The translations under genes and the position numbers were made by a program. DNA of 64,000 nt, taken from contig OZ243123.1 of the NCBI GenBank assembly GCA_965212505.1, positions 744,001 through 808,000 on the forward strand, written 5' to 3'. Below the pieces are notes generated by a model, which was not told the origin of the DNA, did no database searches, and worked only from the letters and a program-made list of their open reading frames with translations. Shown in pieces: positions 8,227 to 17,498 of the stretch; position 1 is the first letter of the stretch; every line of letters starts with the position of its first letter. Source of the stretch: JAHEKO01 sp965212505. Its GTDB lineage: Bacteria; Acidobacteriota; Thermoanaerobaculia; Multivoradales; JAHEKO01.

Positions 8227-10107
8227 CTACTGGAACTTGCCCGCTACCGCCGCTCGCGCCGAGACCCCGCGGCGCTTCGACTTGACCTTGATCGAGCGCA
8301 GCTCGTTGGTCGTCAGCGGACGCGGCGTCGAGAAGGTGAGCAGGTACTGACTGCGGAGCTCCTCGTTGATCTGGTCGTAGGCGGTGCCGAGCTGTGCCGC
8401 TTCGCTGATGTAGAAGATACGTCCACCGGTCGCCTCCGCGATTCCCTCGAGATCGGTCTTGCGCTGATTGCGCCCGCGACTGAACGCGCTCTGGAGGCCG
8501 ATGATGTAGACGGGTACGCCGAGGTCGCGGCCGAGTTCGATGCAGCGCTTCTGACTGAACTTACTGCGGTAGTCGTCGCCGTCAGAGAGGAGCACGAGGG
8601 CCTTGCGCCCCTCGGACTCATCGAGCTGAGAGAGCGAGAAGATGATGGAGTCGTAGAGGGCGGTGTAGCCGTCGGCTTCGAGTCGCCCGAAGGCGCGGAG
8701 GAGATCGGCCACGTCGCCGGTGGTGGCGTGGGCGAGACGCGGCTGGGTGTCGAAGTCGACCAGGAAGGCGCGGTCCTCTTCGCCGAGGCTCTCGAGCAGG
8801 AACTGAGCGCCCGCCTGTTTGGTCTCGAGCATCTGCGGGTACATGCTTTCCGAGGTGTCGATGACAACTCCGAGCACCAGCGGCACCTCTTCTGCGGGTC
8901 CGAAGCTGTCGATCCGCTGCTCCCGTCCGCCGAGCGTCACCTCGAAGTCGGTTTCGCTCAAGTCGTCCTGTGGCACGCCGGACTTGTCCGTGGCGACAAC
9001 GTAGATCTCGACCAGGTTGACGTCGATGCGCTCAGAAGGCCCTGGAGCCGCGAGCAGCCAGGCGTCTTCGTTGCTCGTGCCGTCCACCAGGTGGGCGACG
9101 ACGCGAATGAAGTCGGAGACGCTCGGCGTCTCGTGAGTGAGTCGGGCCTCGAACGGCGGGCGCTCGAGGGTGGCTCCGAGCTGATCGTTCCAGTAAAACT
9201 CGACTCGCTCGAGCTCCGCGTCGGGCGGGATCGAGATCGCCGCGCGGACGTCGATAGCGCCCGACTCAGGCGCCCCTTCGAACCCGGCGATCTGAACGCG
9301 GAACGGACTCGAGCTGTCGTTGACGCGTAAGGAGTGCCGACCCATCTCCCGATCACGTGTCGAGTAGGCGATGACTTCCACCACGTGCGCAACGGCTTCG
9401 GCACCGAGGTCGAGTGAGGCGGTGAAGGGGGCGCTGTCGTCACTCGCGGCGACGGCGCCGTCGAGAAGGAAGTCGACGCGCGCGATGCCGTCGACCGACG
9501 CTAGCGTCTGGAAACGCGTCTGACCGGTGGCCGGACGCTTCCGGGGCGGCAGCAGGCGGATCACACTGTTCGAGACCGGTGCCGACCGGGTTGTCGGCGT
9601 CTGAACCGTCGGTGTCCTTCGCGTCGAGTGGCTCACCAGGCCGGAGAAGGGCCGGGGGAGCGGTTCGTCGCCGAAATCGACGACCGAGGCGCCCCAGAGT
9701 CCCGCACCGAGGAGCTCGACCGTTACCGCCATCTCGAGGAAGTCCTCGGGAAGGGCCACCTCGCGCTGGTACAGCCAGGCCGACGCCTCGGTCAGGCTCT
9801 GTGGCGGCACCTCTTCCGTGAGCACCACCGGCTCGTCGTCGATGCGCGCCAGAACCAGGGTGACCCGGAAGCCGGCTTGAGGGGTCGTGCGCAGGTCACG
9901 AGTGATGCGAACCAACACCTCGACCAGACCCACGTCGCCCTCGGCTGTCGAGGCGATGCGCAGGCCGCCCAGCAACCCGAGTCGACCGGAGTCGGCCGCG
10001 GGGTCTTCCAGCATGCGGATCGCTCGCGATTCGGGACTCTGCGCCGTGAGTACGGTCGCCGCCAGAAAGAGAGCGACGGCAGCGACTGTCGTGCGCCAGG
10101 ACTTCAT
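8227..10107 (-). CDS. Secreted VWA-domain protein, acidobacterial VWFA-related type
   Basis: A 626-residue exported protein. The ATG at 10107 is chosen over one 39 bases upstream because it opens a signal peptide (MKSWRTTVAAVALFLAATVLTAQ) and a TACCCT hexamer sits 7 bases before it. Residues 40-355 hold Ig/beta-type modules with DFLLDG and RVEFYWND, each resembling repeats that describe 'bending' strands. From about 360 the protein matches the TIGR03436-like acidobacterial VWFA family: DVNLVEIYVVATDKSG leads into a beta segment, then the VWA domain with a metal-ion-dependent adhesion site DTSES (417-421), GYTALYDS and LSDGDD. Such domains bind protein ligands; the partner here is unknown. The last residues are basic. 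Confidence 0.88.
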   Translation of the reverse strand: MKSWRTTVAAVALFLAATVLTAQSPESRAIRMLEDPAADSGRLGLLGGLRIASTAEGDVGLVEVLVRITRDLRTTPQAGFRVTLVLARIDDEPVVLTEEVPPQSLTEASAWLYQREVALPEDFLEMAVTVELLGAGLWGASVVDFGDEPLPRPFSGLVSHSTRRTPTVQTPTTRSAPVSNSVIRLLPPRKRPATGQTRFQTLASVDGIARVDFLLDGAVAASDDSAPFTASLDLGAEAVAHVVEVIAYSTRDREMGRHSLRVNDSSSPFRVQIAGFEGAPESGAIDVRAAISIPPDAELERVEFYWNDQLGATLERPPFEARLTHETPSVSDFIRVVAHLVDGTSNEDAWLLAAPGPSERIDVNLVEIYVVATDKSGVPQDDLSETDFEVTLGGREQRIDSFGPAEEVPLVLGVVIDTSESMYPQMLETKQAGAQFLLESLGEEDRAFLVDFDTQPRLAHATTGDVADLLRAFGRLEADGYTALYDSIIFSLSQLDESEGRKALVLLSDGDDYRSKFSQKRCIELGRDLGVPVYIIGLQSAFSRGRNQRKTDLEGIAEATGGRIFYISEAAQLGTAYDQINEELRSQYLLTFSTPRPLTTNELRSIKVKSKRRGVSARAAVAGKFQ

Positions 10108-10114
10108 CGGGCGG

Positions 10115-10120
10115 AGGGTA
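10115..10120 (-). promoter_or_regulatory. Putative -10 hexamer (TACCCT), leaderless start
   Basis: TACCCT on the minus strand lies 7 bases before the ATG at 10107, and no Shine-Dalgarno sequence is visible. The position would place the transcript start at or next to the start codon. It is one of eleven such arrangements in the window. Confidence 0.45.
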
Positions 10121-10201
10121 ACATCGGCGGGTGACGCCTTCGTCATGACGCGAGAATCGATGCAAGCTGAGTTCCAGCATCGCCCGTACTCAGGAGATGA
10201 G

Positions 10202-12508
10202 ATGCGACTTTCGTCGATTCGAGGTCTGGCTCTGCTGGCGACGGTGGCGCTTCTGTGTGGCTGGGTGGGTCAGGCGGCGCGCCTTCTGGCGGCCGAGGAG
10301 GCGCCCTCGCGGCGCGCGAATCGGCTCGTCCACGAGACCAGTCCGTATCTGCGGCTCCACGCCTACAACCCGGTCGATTGGTACCCCTGGGGGCCCGAGG
10401 CACTCGAGCGCGCGCGCAAAGAGCAGAAGCCGATCTTCCTGTCGGTGGGCTACTCGACCTGCTACTGGTGTCACGTGATGGAGCGAGAGGTGTTCGAGCA
10501 CCCTGAGCTGGCGGAGCTGATGAACCGCTGGTTCGTCAACATCAAGGTCGATCGCGAGGAGCGTCCGGAGCTCGACGAGATCTACATGACGGCGACCCAG
10601 ATTCTGACCCGCCGGGGAGGGTGGCCGAACTCGGTCTTCCTGACACCCGATCTGGAGCCGTTCTTCGCTGGCACCTATTTCCCCGCGGAGGACCAGGAGA
10701 GTCGACCGGGCTTCCGGCGGGTGCTCCTCACCATGAACCGGCTCTGGCAGACCGACCGAGCTCGGGTCGTGAGGGAGGCGCGCCAGATCGCGGAGGCGAT
10801 TCGAAGTGCCCTGTCCAAGGACCCGACCGAGGCGACAGCGCCGCCCTCGATGGCGGCCGCCGGCGCGGCGGTCGAACGCCTCACTGCGCGCTACGACGCG
10901 ACCCACGGTGGATTCGGCTCGGCGCCCAAGTTCCCCTCTCCGGGCAATCTCTATTTGCTGTGGAGCCGGGCCGAGCGCAGCGACGAGACGGCTCGACGGA
11001 TGGTCCTCGACACCCTACGCAGGATGGGTCGAGGGGCGATCTACGACCAGCTCGACGGGGGCTTTCATCGCTACACGCTGGACGCCGCCTGGCGGGTGCC
11101 GCACTTCGAGAAGATGCTCTACGACAACGCCCACCTCGGCGAGCTGCTGGCCGTGACGGCTGCGGACACGGGTGACGAAGAGCTGGGGCGACTGGCGCGA
11201 GGCACGTTCGACTTTGTGCTCGAGTGGATGCGGCTGCCCAACGGCGCGTTCAAGTCGGCAATCGACGCGGAGACCGACGCCGTCGAGGGGGCGTACTACA
11301 TCTGGACGCGCGAAGAGTTCCGTGCCGCGGTTGGCGACGAGGGTTGGAAGCTGCTCGGACCGCTCATGGCGATCGACGGCGAGCCCAACTTCGAGGAGCA
11401 CCACCACACGCTCTACTTCACGCGCTCGCTCGCCGACTACGCCGCCAGCGTCGACCTCGACCGGGCCGCTCTGCTGGCGGCGATGGAGCCTCATCTCGAG
11501 GCCTTGCGCAAGGCTCGAGGCGAGCGCGAGTTCCCGCTGATCGACGACAAGGTCTTGGCCGACTGGAACGGGATGATGATTGCCGCACTGGCCCGCGGTG
11601 GCAGCCTTCTCGGCGAGCCGCGCTATGTCCGCGCAGCGGTGATGGCCGCCGAGTTTGTCCTGTCGATGCGCGACGAGCGCGGAGTGCTGCTGCATACATG
11701 GCACGAGGGGGCCGCGCGCATACCGGCCTTCCTCGACGACTACGCCTACCTGATTCGAGCCCTCCTCACACTTCACGAGGTCACCGAAGCCGATCGCTGG
11801 CTCGACGAAGCGCTCGAGCTCGCGGAGCAGCTCGAGGCTCGCCTGCGGGCGCCCGATGGCGGCTACTACACGAGTGTCGCCCGACCAGACCTGCTACTCC
11901 AGGTCGTCTCGGCGACCGACGGCGCGGTGCCCTCTGGCAACGGGGTGATGGTCCACAATCTCGATCGGCTGGCCGCGCTCACCGGTCGAGAGATCTTTCG
12001 GCGCCGCGCGGACTCGTCGCTCCGGGCTTTCGCCGGTGACGTCGAGACCTACCCACTTTCGGTCACGACATTGGCCCGCGCGGTGCTCGAGCGGGGGGGG
12101 GCAGGGGCCGAAGCCGCCCCTCGTCGAGCCGAGGGTCCGCGCTCCATCTCGAGTCTGGCGCGTGACGTCGTCGCGGTGTCCGGTGCCTTCTCGGGTGAGA
12201 GCATCGCCGGCTGGCGACCGTTCCGGGTCGATCTCGCCATCCGCGAGGGGTGGCACGTCAACGCCAACCCGGCATCGTTGGAGTTCCTGATCCCGACGCG
12301 GATCGAAGGGCGCATCCGCGGGGTGGACTATCCATCCGGCGAGAGTTTCCGCTTCGAGTTCGCACCCGACGAGATCCTGGTTTATGGCGGCCAGACGGTG
12401 ATCGACGGCTCGATCGAAGCGAGCGAGACGGAACTCGAGGTGACCTATCAGGCGTGCGACGACCGCCGCTGCCTGCCGCCGGTGACCGAGACGATCCGCT
12501 TGGACTAG
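10202..12508 (+). CDS. Secreted DUF255 thioredoxin-fold protein fused to a DsbD-alpha-like domain
   Basis: A 768-residue protein. The ATG at 10202 follows AGGAG and gives a signal peptide ending near LLAAEEA (about 31). Residues 35-200 are the DUF255/YyaL (SPATA20-like) thioredoxin fold with its hallmark SPYLRLHAYNPVDWYPWG and the redox motif CYWC (87-90). A six-hairpin-like alpha-barrel region follows (GGFHRYTLDAAWRVPHFEKM, DDKVLADWNGMMI). The last 110 residues are different: REGWHVNANPAS and YQACDDRRCLPP match the N-terminal (alpha) domain of DsbD, with a cysteine pair at 752 and 757. Usual DUF255 proteins are cytosolic and lack both export signal and this domain, so a periplasmic thiol-redox or protein-folding role is inferred. 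The stop overlaps the convergent DUF885 gene by three bases. Confidence 0.88.
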   Translation: MRLSSIRGLALLATVALLCGWVGQAARLLAAEEAPSRRANRLVHETSPYLRLHAYNPVDWYPWGPEALERARKEQKPIFLSVGYSTCYWCHVMEREVFEHPELAELMNRWFVNIKVDREERPELDEIYMTATQILTRRGGWPNSVFLTPDLEPFFAGTYFPAEDQESRPGFRRVLLTMNRLWQTDRARVVREARQIAEAIRSALSKDPTEATAPPSMAAAGAAVERLTARYDATHGGFGSAPKFPSPGNLYLLWSRAERSDETARRMVLDTLRRMGRGAIYDQLDGGFHRYTLDAAWRVPHFEKMLYDNAHLGELLAVTAADTGDEELGRLARGTFDFVLEWMRLPNGAFKSAIDAETDAVEGAYYIWTREEFRAAVGDEGWKLLGPLMAIDGEPNFEEHHHTLYFTRSLADYAASVDLDRAALLAAMEPHLEALRKARGEREFPLIDDKVLADWNGMMIAALARGGSLLGEPRYVRAAVMAAEFVLSMRDERGVLLHTWHEGAARIPAFLDDYAYLIRALLTLHEVTEADRWLDEALELAEQLEARLRAPDGGYYTSVARPDLLLQVVSATDGAVPSGNGVMVHNLDRLAALTGREIFRRRADSSLRAFAGDVETYPLSVTTLARAVLERGGAGAEAAPRRAEGPRSISSLARDVVAVSGAFSGESIAGWRPFRVDLAIREGWHVNANPASLEFLIPTRIEGRIRGVDYPSGESFRFEFAPDEILVYGGQTVIDGSIEASETELEVTYQACDDRRCLPPVTETIRLD

Positions 12509-13812
12509 CCGTCGCCCAAGAGCTGAGAGGGCAGGACCGGGCTCGACAGGAGTCGCTCGAACTCGCGCCAGCGGGCGTCTGCGTCGTCATCGGCGCGCGC
12601 TTCGATGAACTCGCGCACCATCTGCTGGCCGAGGTTGTAGTTGATGACGTAGCTCCGGTACTGATCGATGAACCGGACCCTCTGCTCGGCTCGAGGGCGG
12701 GTCATCAAGGAGTAGGTTTCGAGCCAGTCGGCCGCCGCGGTGGCGTCGATCTCGCCGTCGAGGTAGCGGCGCGCCGCCTCGTTGCCGGCGAAACTCAGGC
12801 CGACGACCAACTCCTGAATCTCGTAGTAGGTCGAGGCCGAATCCGGGTCGAGACCGGCCAGGGGGAAGAGCACCTCGCGCTCGAATTGGATGCGTTCTGT
12901 GGTCGGGAAGGCGACCTCGATGCCGTAGTTCGCCGAACCCTCCGCGATCAGCGAGCGGGGGCTGAATAGCGGGTAGACGGCGAACTCGATCCAACCGCGC
13001 CCCTCCACGAGATCGCGCTCGATGATCAGGTTGTAGACGTGGTGTCCCGGGTAACCCTCGTGGCAGGCGAGATCGAGCATCCGATCGACGTAGATCGGCA
13101 GGTCGATGTTGATCTGGATCAGGCTCTGATAGCTGCCTTGATACCAGTTGTAGCCGCTCCAGCTCTTGTCTGTGACGTACTCGACGGTGAAGCTCTCTCC
13201 CTCGGGAAGCTCCAGGTAGTCCCGCGTGCGCTCGCGACAGGCGTCGATCGCCGCCGAGAGCACGCCGTCTACCCGGTCCGGCGGCACGATGAACGCCTCC
13301 CGGTATCGATCGAAGCGCTCGACCACCGGCCCGCTGCCGGGCAGAGCCGCGTCGAGTCGGTCGAGGGTGCGCTGGTAGAACTCCGCCGGCCGGCTCGGTG
13401 CGACGGCGTCGTACAGAGCCTTCGACTCCTGGTCGAATGACAGCTGCTCGCCTTCGAGCATGGCCACACGCGCGATCAGGGAGGCATAGCTCGCCTCGAG
13501 GTGTTGGAACCGGAGCGAGCTCAGTTCGTCGGTCGATTCACCGGAGAGCTCTGCGAGCGCGTCGGCGGCCCCCTCGGCACGCCGGCGGATCGCCTCGAGC
13601 GGCGACGCCGCCTGCTCTGCCTCGGCAGGCCACTCAGCCGGCCCGAGATACGCGTCGACGTAGTCGGCGTCGTGTTGCCCGACGGCCAGAACCAGCTGGA
13701 CGTAGGTCTCGGCCAGTCGATCCACGGTCACAGGCTCCGGCGACTCCGTTTCAGTGTCGGCACAGCCGCCCGCGAGAGCCACGATCGAGACCACCAGAGC
13801 GAGCGAACGCAC
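12505..13812 (-). CDS. DUF885 family lipoprotein, putative zinc peptidase
   Basis: A 435-residue DUF885 protein. The GTG at 13812 is preferred because it begins a lipoprotein signal (RSLALVVSIVALAGGC, lipobox ALAGGC), so the protein is probably membrane-anchored on the outside. The family signature HEGYPGHH is at 251-258; in relatives this HExxxGHH motif resembles a metallopeptidase site, with a downstream glutamate in EGSANYGIE. Biochemical function of DUF885 is poorly defined, so peptidase activity is inference. A TATCAT hexamer lies only 6 bases upstream of the GTG and no ribosome site is visible. The stop overlaps the preceding convergent gene. Confidence 0.82.
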   Translation of the reverse strand: MRSLALVVSIVALAGGCADTETESPEPVTVDRLAETYVQLVLAVGQHDADYVDAYLGPAEWPAEAEQAASPLEAIRRRAEGAADALAELSGESTDELSSLRFQHLEASYASLIARVAMLEGEQLSFDQESKALYDAVAPSRPAEFYQRTLDRLDAALPGSGPVVERFDRYREAFIVPPDRVDGVLSAAIDACRERTRDYLELPEGESFTVEYVTDKSWSGYNWYQGSYQSLIQINIDLPIYVDRMLDLACHEGYPGHHVYNLIIERDLVEGRGWIEFAVYPLFSPRSLIAEGSANYGIEVAFPTTERIQFEREVLFPLAGLDPDSASTYYEIQELVVGLSFAGNEAARRYLDGEIDATAAADWLETYSLMTRPRAEQRVRFIDQYRSYVINYNLGQQMVREFIEARADDDADARWREFERLLSSPVLPSQLLGDG

Positions 13813-13818
13813 GCGCGG

Positions 13819-13824
13819 ATGATA
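13819..13824 (-). promoter_or_regulatory. Putative -10 hexamer (TATCAT), leaderless start
   Basis: TATCAT on the minus strand ends 6 bases before the GTG at 13812, with no purine-rich ribosome site between. It supports the GTG choice and a leaderless transcript. Confidence 0.45.
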
Positions 13825-13849
13825 CCCCGCGCTTCTTGGAGGCTGCCCG

Positions 13850-15274
13850 CTAGTCAGCCGGCGCCGTGCAGACGTTGGCTTTGGGCTTGAAGCCGTACTC
13901 GCCCCCGGCGTTCTTGCTGCACTCGAGGCCGGTGAGGCACTGACTGTCCTTCCGACAGCCACCCTGGCCTTCGCCGCACGGCCCGCAGCGCTTGCAGAAC
14001 TTGCGGTGGCCCGGCGGGAGATCGCACGGCGCGGCGAAGTACTCCGGGTCGTAGAGGTAGCGCGCGCCGCTGATGTCGTCGTCGCTCAGTCGCGCACCAC
14101 GGCTACCGTGTACGAAGGCCCGCATGAGCGCCGAGTTGAGGAGGTCGCTCGAAGAGCACTTCGGGCTGGCCGGGTCGCCGCAGGCGTGCCCCAGGCCGAG
14201 GGTGTGGCCGAGCTCGTGAGCGTACACCTGAGCGGCCATCTTGGGTTCGCCCTCGAAGAGACAGTCGGTGCCGTCGTTGATCACGATCTCGGCCTCGGCG
14301 ATCGCGTTGAAGATCTCGCCTTTGTAAATCCGCTCTTCGGTGTAGTAGGACGATACGCCTCCGAGGGCGATGAAGCCTCCGGAGTCGCAGTCGAAGTCGT
14401 CCCCGATCAGTTCGTTCAGGTCCTCGAACAAGAGGGTGTTGCGTCGATCGTTGCCGGTGAACCCTGCTGTGGCGGTTGTGGTGCCCCCGTCGACGATGCG
14501 GATCGACGTGCCGGTCTGCTCACGCCAGGCCTTGAGAGCCTTCGCGAGTTCCGATTCGCCGGCGCTCTTCAGCCCCGTCTGCCCGCCGGTGTGCCGGTAC
14601 CAGATCACCTCGCCACCGGTGTCGAACTCGAACCATCGCAGTGGCCGTTTGGTCGACAGGTGCGTGAAGGAAGCGCGGAAGGTCTCGTCCGCCGGCGGCG
14701 CGGCGACGAAGTAGTCGGCCGGCCGGTCGCGACCATCGACTCGGTCGCGTAGCCAGCTGGCGAAGCGCTCTGGATTGCGAGCCGGGGTCTCGAGTGCGAC
14801 GCCCGAGCCGTCGGTGGAATCGATCAGCTGTGCCGGCTCCTCGATGCCTCGAACGAGGACGCTTTCGGTGCCTCGGTCGCGGACGAGGAAGGCGCCTTGG
14901 GAGAGATGGAGAACGCGGTGGGTGCCGTCAGGGTTGGCCCGCAGAAAGAGCAGCGCCTTTTGACCGGCTCGGAAGCTGGGAGCTCCGTGCCAAACGAATT
15001 CGCGCCCTTCTACTGCGGAGCGTCCGCCAGGGACGCGAATCTCCAGGCGCGAGCCCGCGGGCGACCCCTTGAGAACCTCTTCGATGTCGACCGCAAAGTA
15101 GGTCGCGGGGAAGCCGGCGAGATCGGCGGTGCGACTCTCGGCGATTTCCACTCGAACGATCAGCTCGGCCTGATCCGCGAGGTGTCTGTCTTCGACGGCG
15201 ATGTAGAGACTGGCGTGAGCCGGCCCGAACCAGAGGCAGCTCAGCAGGACTGCAAGGATGAACTTCTGCGCCAT
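13850..15274 (-). CDS. Secreted matrixin-like zinc metalloprotease with Cys-rich C-terminal module
   Basis: A 474-residue exported protease of the metzincin group. The ATG at 15274 opens a signal peptide (KFILAVLLSCLWFGPAHA). The N-terminal domain (about 23-150) is beta-rich and unassigned. The zinc site HELGHTLGLGH is at 353-363, fitting HExxHxxGxxH of M10 matrixins, and LMRAFVHGS may hold the Met-turn. The last 60 residues are cysteine-rich (CDLPPGHRKFCKRCGPCGEG, then CRKDSQCLTGLEC and YGFKPKANVC), the kind of small disulfide module often appended to secreted proteases in this group. The start is 179 bases from the neighbouring M14 peptidase on the same strand, so the two may be co-expressed. 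Confidence 0.87.
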   Translation of the reverse strand: MAQKFILAVLLSCLWFGPAHASLYIAVEDRHLADQAELIVRVEIAESRTADLAGFPATYFAVDIEEVLKGSPAGSRLEIRVPGGRSAVEGREFVWHGAPSFRAGQKALLFLRANPDGTHRVLHLSQGAFLVRDRGTESVLVRGIEEPAQLIDSTDGSGVALETPARNPERFASWLRDRVDGRDRPADYFVAAPPADETFRASFTHLSTKRPLRWFEFDTGGEVIWYRHTGGQTGLKSAGESELAKALKAWREQTGTSIRIVDGGTTTATAGFTGNDRRNTLLFEDLNELIGDDFDCDSGGFIALGGVSSYYTEERIYKGEIFNAIAEAEIVINDGTDCLFEGEPKMAAQVYAHELGHTLGLGHACGDPASPKCSSSDLLNSALMRAFVHGSRGARLSDDDISGARYLYDPEYFAAPCDLPPGHRKFCKRCGPCGEGQGGCRKDSQCLTGLECSKNAGGEYGFKPKANVCTAPAD

Positions 15275-15453
15275 GGTTTCTCTGAGATTGGTGGAACTCT
15301 CTCTTTCTCCCTCGAGTTCAAGTTCCCATGGCCACCGGGTAGTGTCTGTGGAAAAGCAGACTGGCCCGGCACCGTTTTTTTGGCACGTGTAGCTATCCAA
15401 ATGGGTCGATATGCGACCCTGACGACAGCTCCCGATCACGCTCACTCCGCGAT

Positions 15454-16503
15454 CTAGCCTCGAGTGGCCGTCAAGCCCGCAGCCAGGAACTCCAGCTGGA
15501 GTCGCATCTGGTCGCGGATCGGCATCGGTCGAAGAGGTGACGGTTCCGGCCCGTGACCGGACTCCGTTTCCTTGGACAGTCGAACCACCTGGTCGTGGAA
15601 CAACTTTCTACTCTCGGGACTGGTTGGCGTCGGGAGTGAGCGGCTCTTCGGGTCGATCAGAAAGAGCGGCATCTCGGAGACGAACGTGAACGGATCCCCG
15701 CCGAGGCTCCTCACGAACTCCATCGAGCTCGGTCGAAAGAGCGCAGCCGTGCCCTGGTCGTCGAGAGCGAGGAAGTGCTCTGCCATAGCGACGGAGTCGG
15801 GTCGCGTGGTGAAGCCCTCGTCGATGCGGTCGAACCCCTTCTCGCCGCCGCGATCGATGTCGAACAGCCTGTAGCCCATCTCGCGGACGCGAGACCGGAG
15901 GGTGTCGCGCAACTCCGCTGTGCGACCGATCCAGGCGCGCTCGATCAGGAACCACGGACCGACCGCGAAGTCCATGCCATGGAAGCTCGCGTGGAGGGTG
16001 AAGGGCGCTCCCTGGCGGAGGAAGTCGGCGATCGCTCGATTCTCGGGTCGGGCGTCGTCGTCGTTTGCGTCTCGCGGAAACCCGAACTCGACGTCCTCGC
16101 CGGGCAGCTCTCGCGCAACCTGCTCGACGTAGGGGCCGAGTTTGTAGCCGACGTCGGGTCGGCCGAGGTGGTCGACGGTGTCGACCGTCCGTTCGCTCCA
16201 CGTGGCGTTGCGCTCCGCTCCGTCGGGATTTGCGTCCGAGACGATGAACCAGCTGTACTCCCTCAACAGCTGATTGTCAGCGGTGGCCTCGCCGAGGTAG
16301 GCGCAGAGCCGCTGAAGCATGGCCGGGCCGACCGGTTCGTCAGCGTGGCAGCCGGCGATCAGGCTGATGTTGCGAGAGCCGCTACCGAATCGATATCCGA
16401 AGAGAGGCTTTCCAGAGCGTGAACGGCCGACCGATTCGGCCGGGGGCAGCGCGAGCGGAGCTTCTAGGATCGCCTCGATAGGGAGTCGTATTCGGCCGGT
16501 CAT
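15454..16503 (-). CDS. M14-family zinc carboxypeptidase-like protein
   Basis: A 349-residue peptidase of the M14 carboxypeptidase/succinylglutamate desuccinylase group. The zinc-binding HxxE is HADEP (H53, E56) following NISLIAGC; the substrate-side motif SDANPDGAERNATW corresponds to the NPDG/R block of M14, and FTLHASFHGMDFA probably supplies the third zinc ligand. There is no signal peptide, so it is probably cytosolic and may trim peptides or amide conjugates. The ATG at 16503 has GGAGGTGG upstream. It ends 179 bases before the start of the matrixin gene on the same strand. Confidence 0.85.
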   Translation of the reverse strand: MTGRIRLPIEAILEAPLALPPAESVGRSRSGKPLFGYRFGSGSRNISLIAGCHADEPVGPAMLQRLCAYLGEATADNQLLREYSWFIVSDANPDGAERNATWSERTVDTVDHLGRPDVGYKLGPYVEQVARELPGEDVEFGFPRDANDDDARPENRAIADFLRQGAPFTLHASFHGMDFAVGPWFLIERAWIGRTAELRDTLRSRVREMGYRLFDIDRGGEKGFDRIDEGFTTRPDSVAMAEHFLALDDQGTAALFRPSSMEFVRSLGGDPFTFVSEMPLFLIDPKSRSLPTPTSPESRKLFHDQVVRLSKETESGHGPEPSPLRPMPIRDQMRLQLEFLAAGLTATRG

Positions 16504-16683
16504 TTAACAGCCACCTCCCCCAAGGCGCTCTCGCTCATCTCTTCAAAACGAGCGGCGATTATAGGGACGGGGCCCGGGAACAACAAGGTTTATCGGCGAA
16601 TCCAGATGCTTCGGGCAAACAGAAGGGCCTGTCGTACCGTGCGCGACATCATTTGATGTTTTTCGACTAGCTAGGAGTCAACG

Positions 16684-17100
16684 ATGAAAGAGATCCCTTT
16701 GACGGCGGGCTTGCTCTTGGGCGCTGCAGTTCTCGTTGCTGATCCGCCGACGCCGGCTTCTCCCGGAAACTACGAGCGCTTCGCGACGATCGTCGGATCG
16801 TCCCCGACGTTCAGTTGGGGTGGGGTGCCCGATGCCTCGGCCTACGAGCTCGCGGTTTTCGGCGTGGACGAGCTAAATCTAGCTCCCGAAACGCTCGAAC
16901 CGGTGTTCAGAATCGTTCTCGAGGGGGCGCCACTCTCCTGGACTCCTGGCCTCGACGAGCGTCTGTCAGCGGGCGGGGGGTACGCCTGGGCGGTTCGCTC
17001 GGTCCCTAGGCTCTGCGTAGGAACGCGAGGGGTGCGGCGGACGGAGTCGAGGCGCGTGCAGTTGAAGGCCGCGCGATGGCTGGCGCCCCGGAGGGTGTAG
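16684..17100 (+). CDS. N-terminal part of a secreted FN3-like protein, probably split by a frameshift
   Basis: 138 residues. The ATG at 16684 begins a signal-like segment (KEIPLTAGLLLGAAVLVA) and is followed by an FN3/Ig-like module: PPTPASPG, PTFSWGGVPDASAYELAVFG, LSWTPG and YAWAVRS. This is the usual layout of one 'SWxxVxGAxxYxLxV...YAWxVR' repeat in secreted proteins of this group. After YAWAVRSV the reading becomes arginine-rich and repeat-free, which suggests a frame slip near 16,995-17,070, and the downstream gene carries on in another frame. It may be a sequencing indel or a true pseudogene. Function unknown. Confidence 0.5.
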   Translation: MKEIPLTAGLLLGAAVLVADPPTPASPGNYERFATIVGSSPTFSWGGVPDASAYELAVFGVDELNLAPETLEPVFRIVLEGAPLSWTPGLDERLSAGGGYAWAVRSVPRLCVGTRGVRRTESRRVQLKAARWLAPRRV

Positions 17101-17498
17101 ACCTCGCGCAGCCGAGCGCGGAAGAGGCAAGCGGAGTCCGCCTAGCCTCGATCGTGCTCGATGATCTATTGACGGGCAAGTCCGAGCCGAGGACGATCTA
17201 CGCCAACTCCGTTCCCGTAGCCTGGGGAGCGATCGACAGCGTGGGCGGCATCACCGAGGGATTCGGGGTTGCAAGTGTCACCCGCACGCCGCCTGGCGTC
17301 TACGACGTCGTCCTCGATAACGACACCAACTCGGCGAATACGCCGGTCACGATCACGCCGTTCACGATCGGTTTCGGCATACCGGAGATCGCCGGCTACG
17401 AGACGACCGGCGCCAACAGCTTTACCATCCGCATCCAAGACCAGACAGGAACCGCCAGGGACTCGGCGTTCACCTTTGTCGTCTGGGGTCAGCGCTAG
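17076..17498 (+). CDS. C-terminal part of the same split protein, beta-rich
   Basis: 140 residues, overlapping the upstream reading by 25 bases in another frame. There is no signal peptide and no convincing ribosome site at the ATG (17076), which fits an internal fragment more than a gene start. The frame is also open back to 17010. Residues 1-45 are a polar connector; residues 50-140 are a beta domain with SVGGITEGFGVASVTRTPPG, VYDVVLDNDT and a terminal FTFVVWGQR, similar in pattern to the C-terminal domains of phage-tail-like and collagen-like surface proteins. No family is assigned. Confidence 0.45.
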   Translation: MAGAPEGVDLAQPSAEEASGVRLASIVLDDLLTGKSEPRTIYANSVPVAWGAIDSVGGITEGFGVASVTRTPPGVYDVVLDNDTNSANTPVTITPFTIGFGIPEIAGYETTGANSFTIRIQDQTGTARDSAFTFVVWGQR

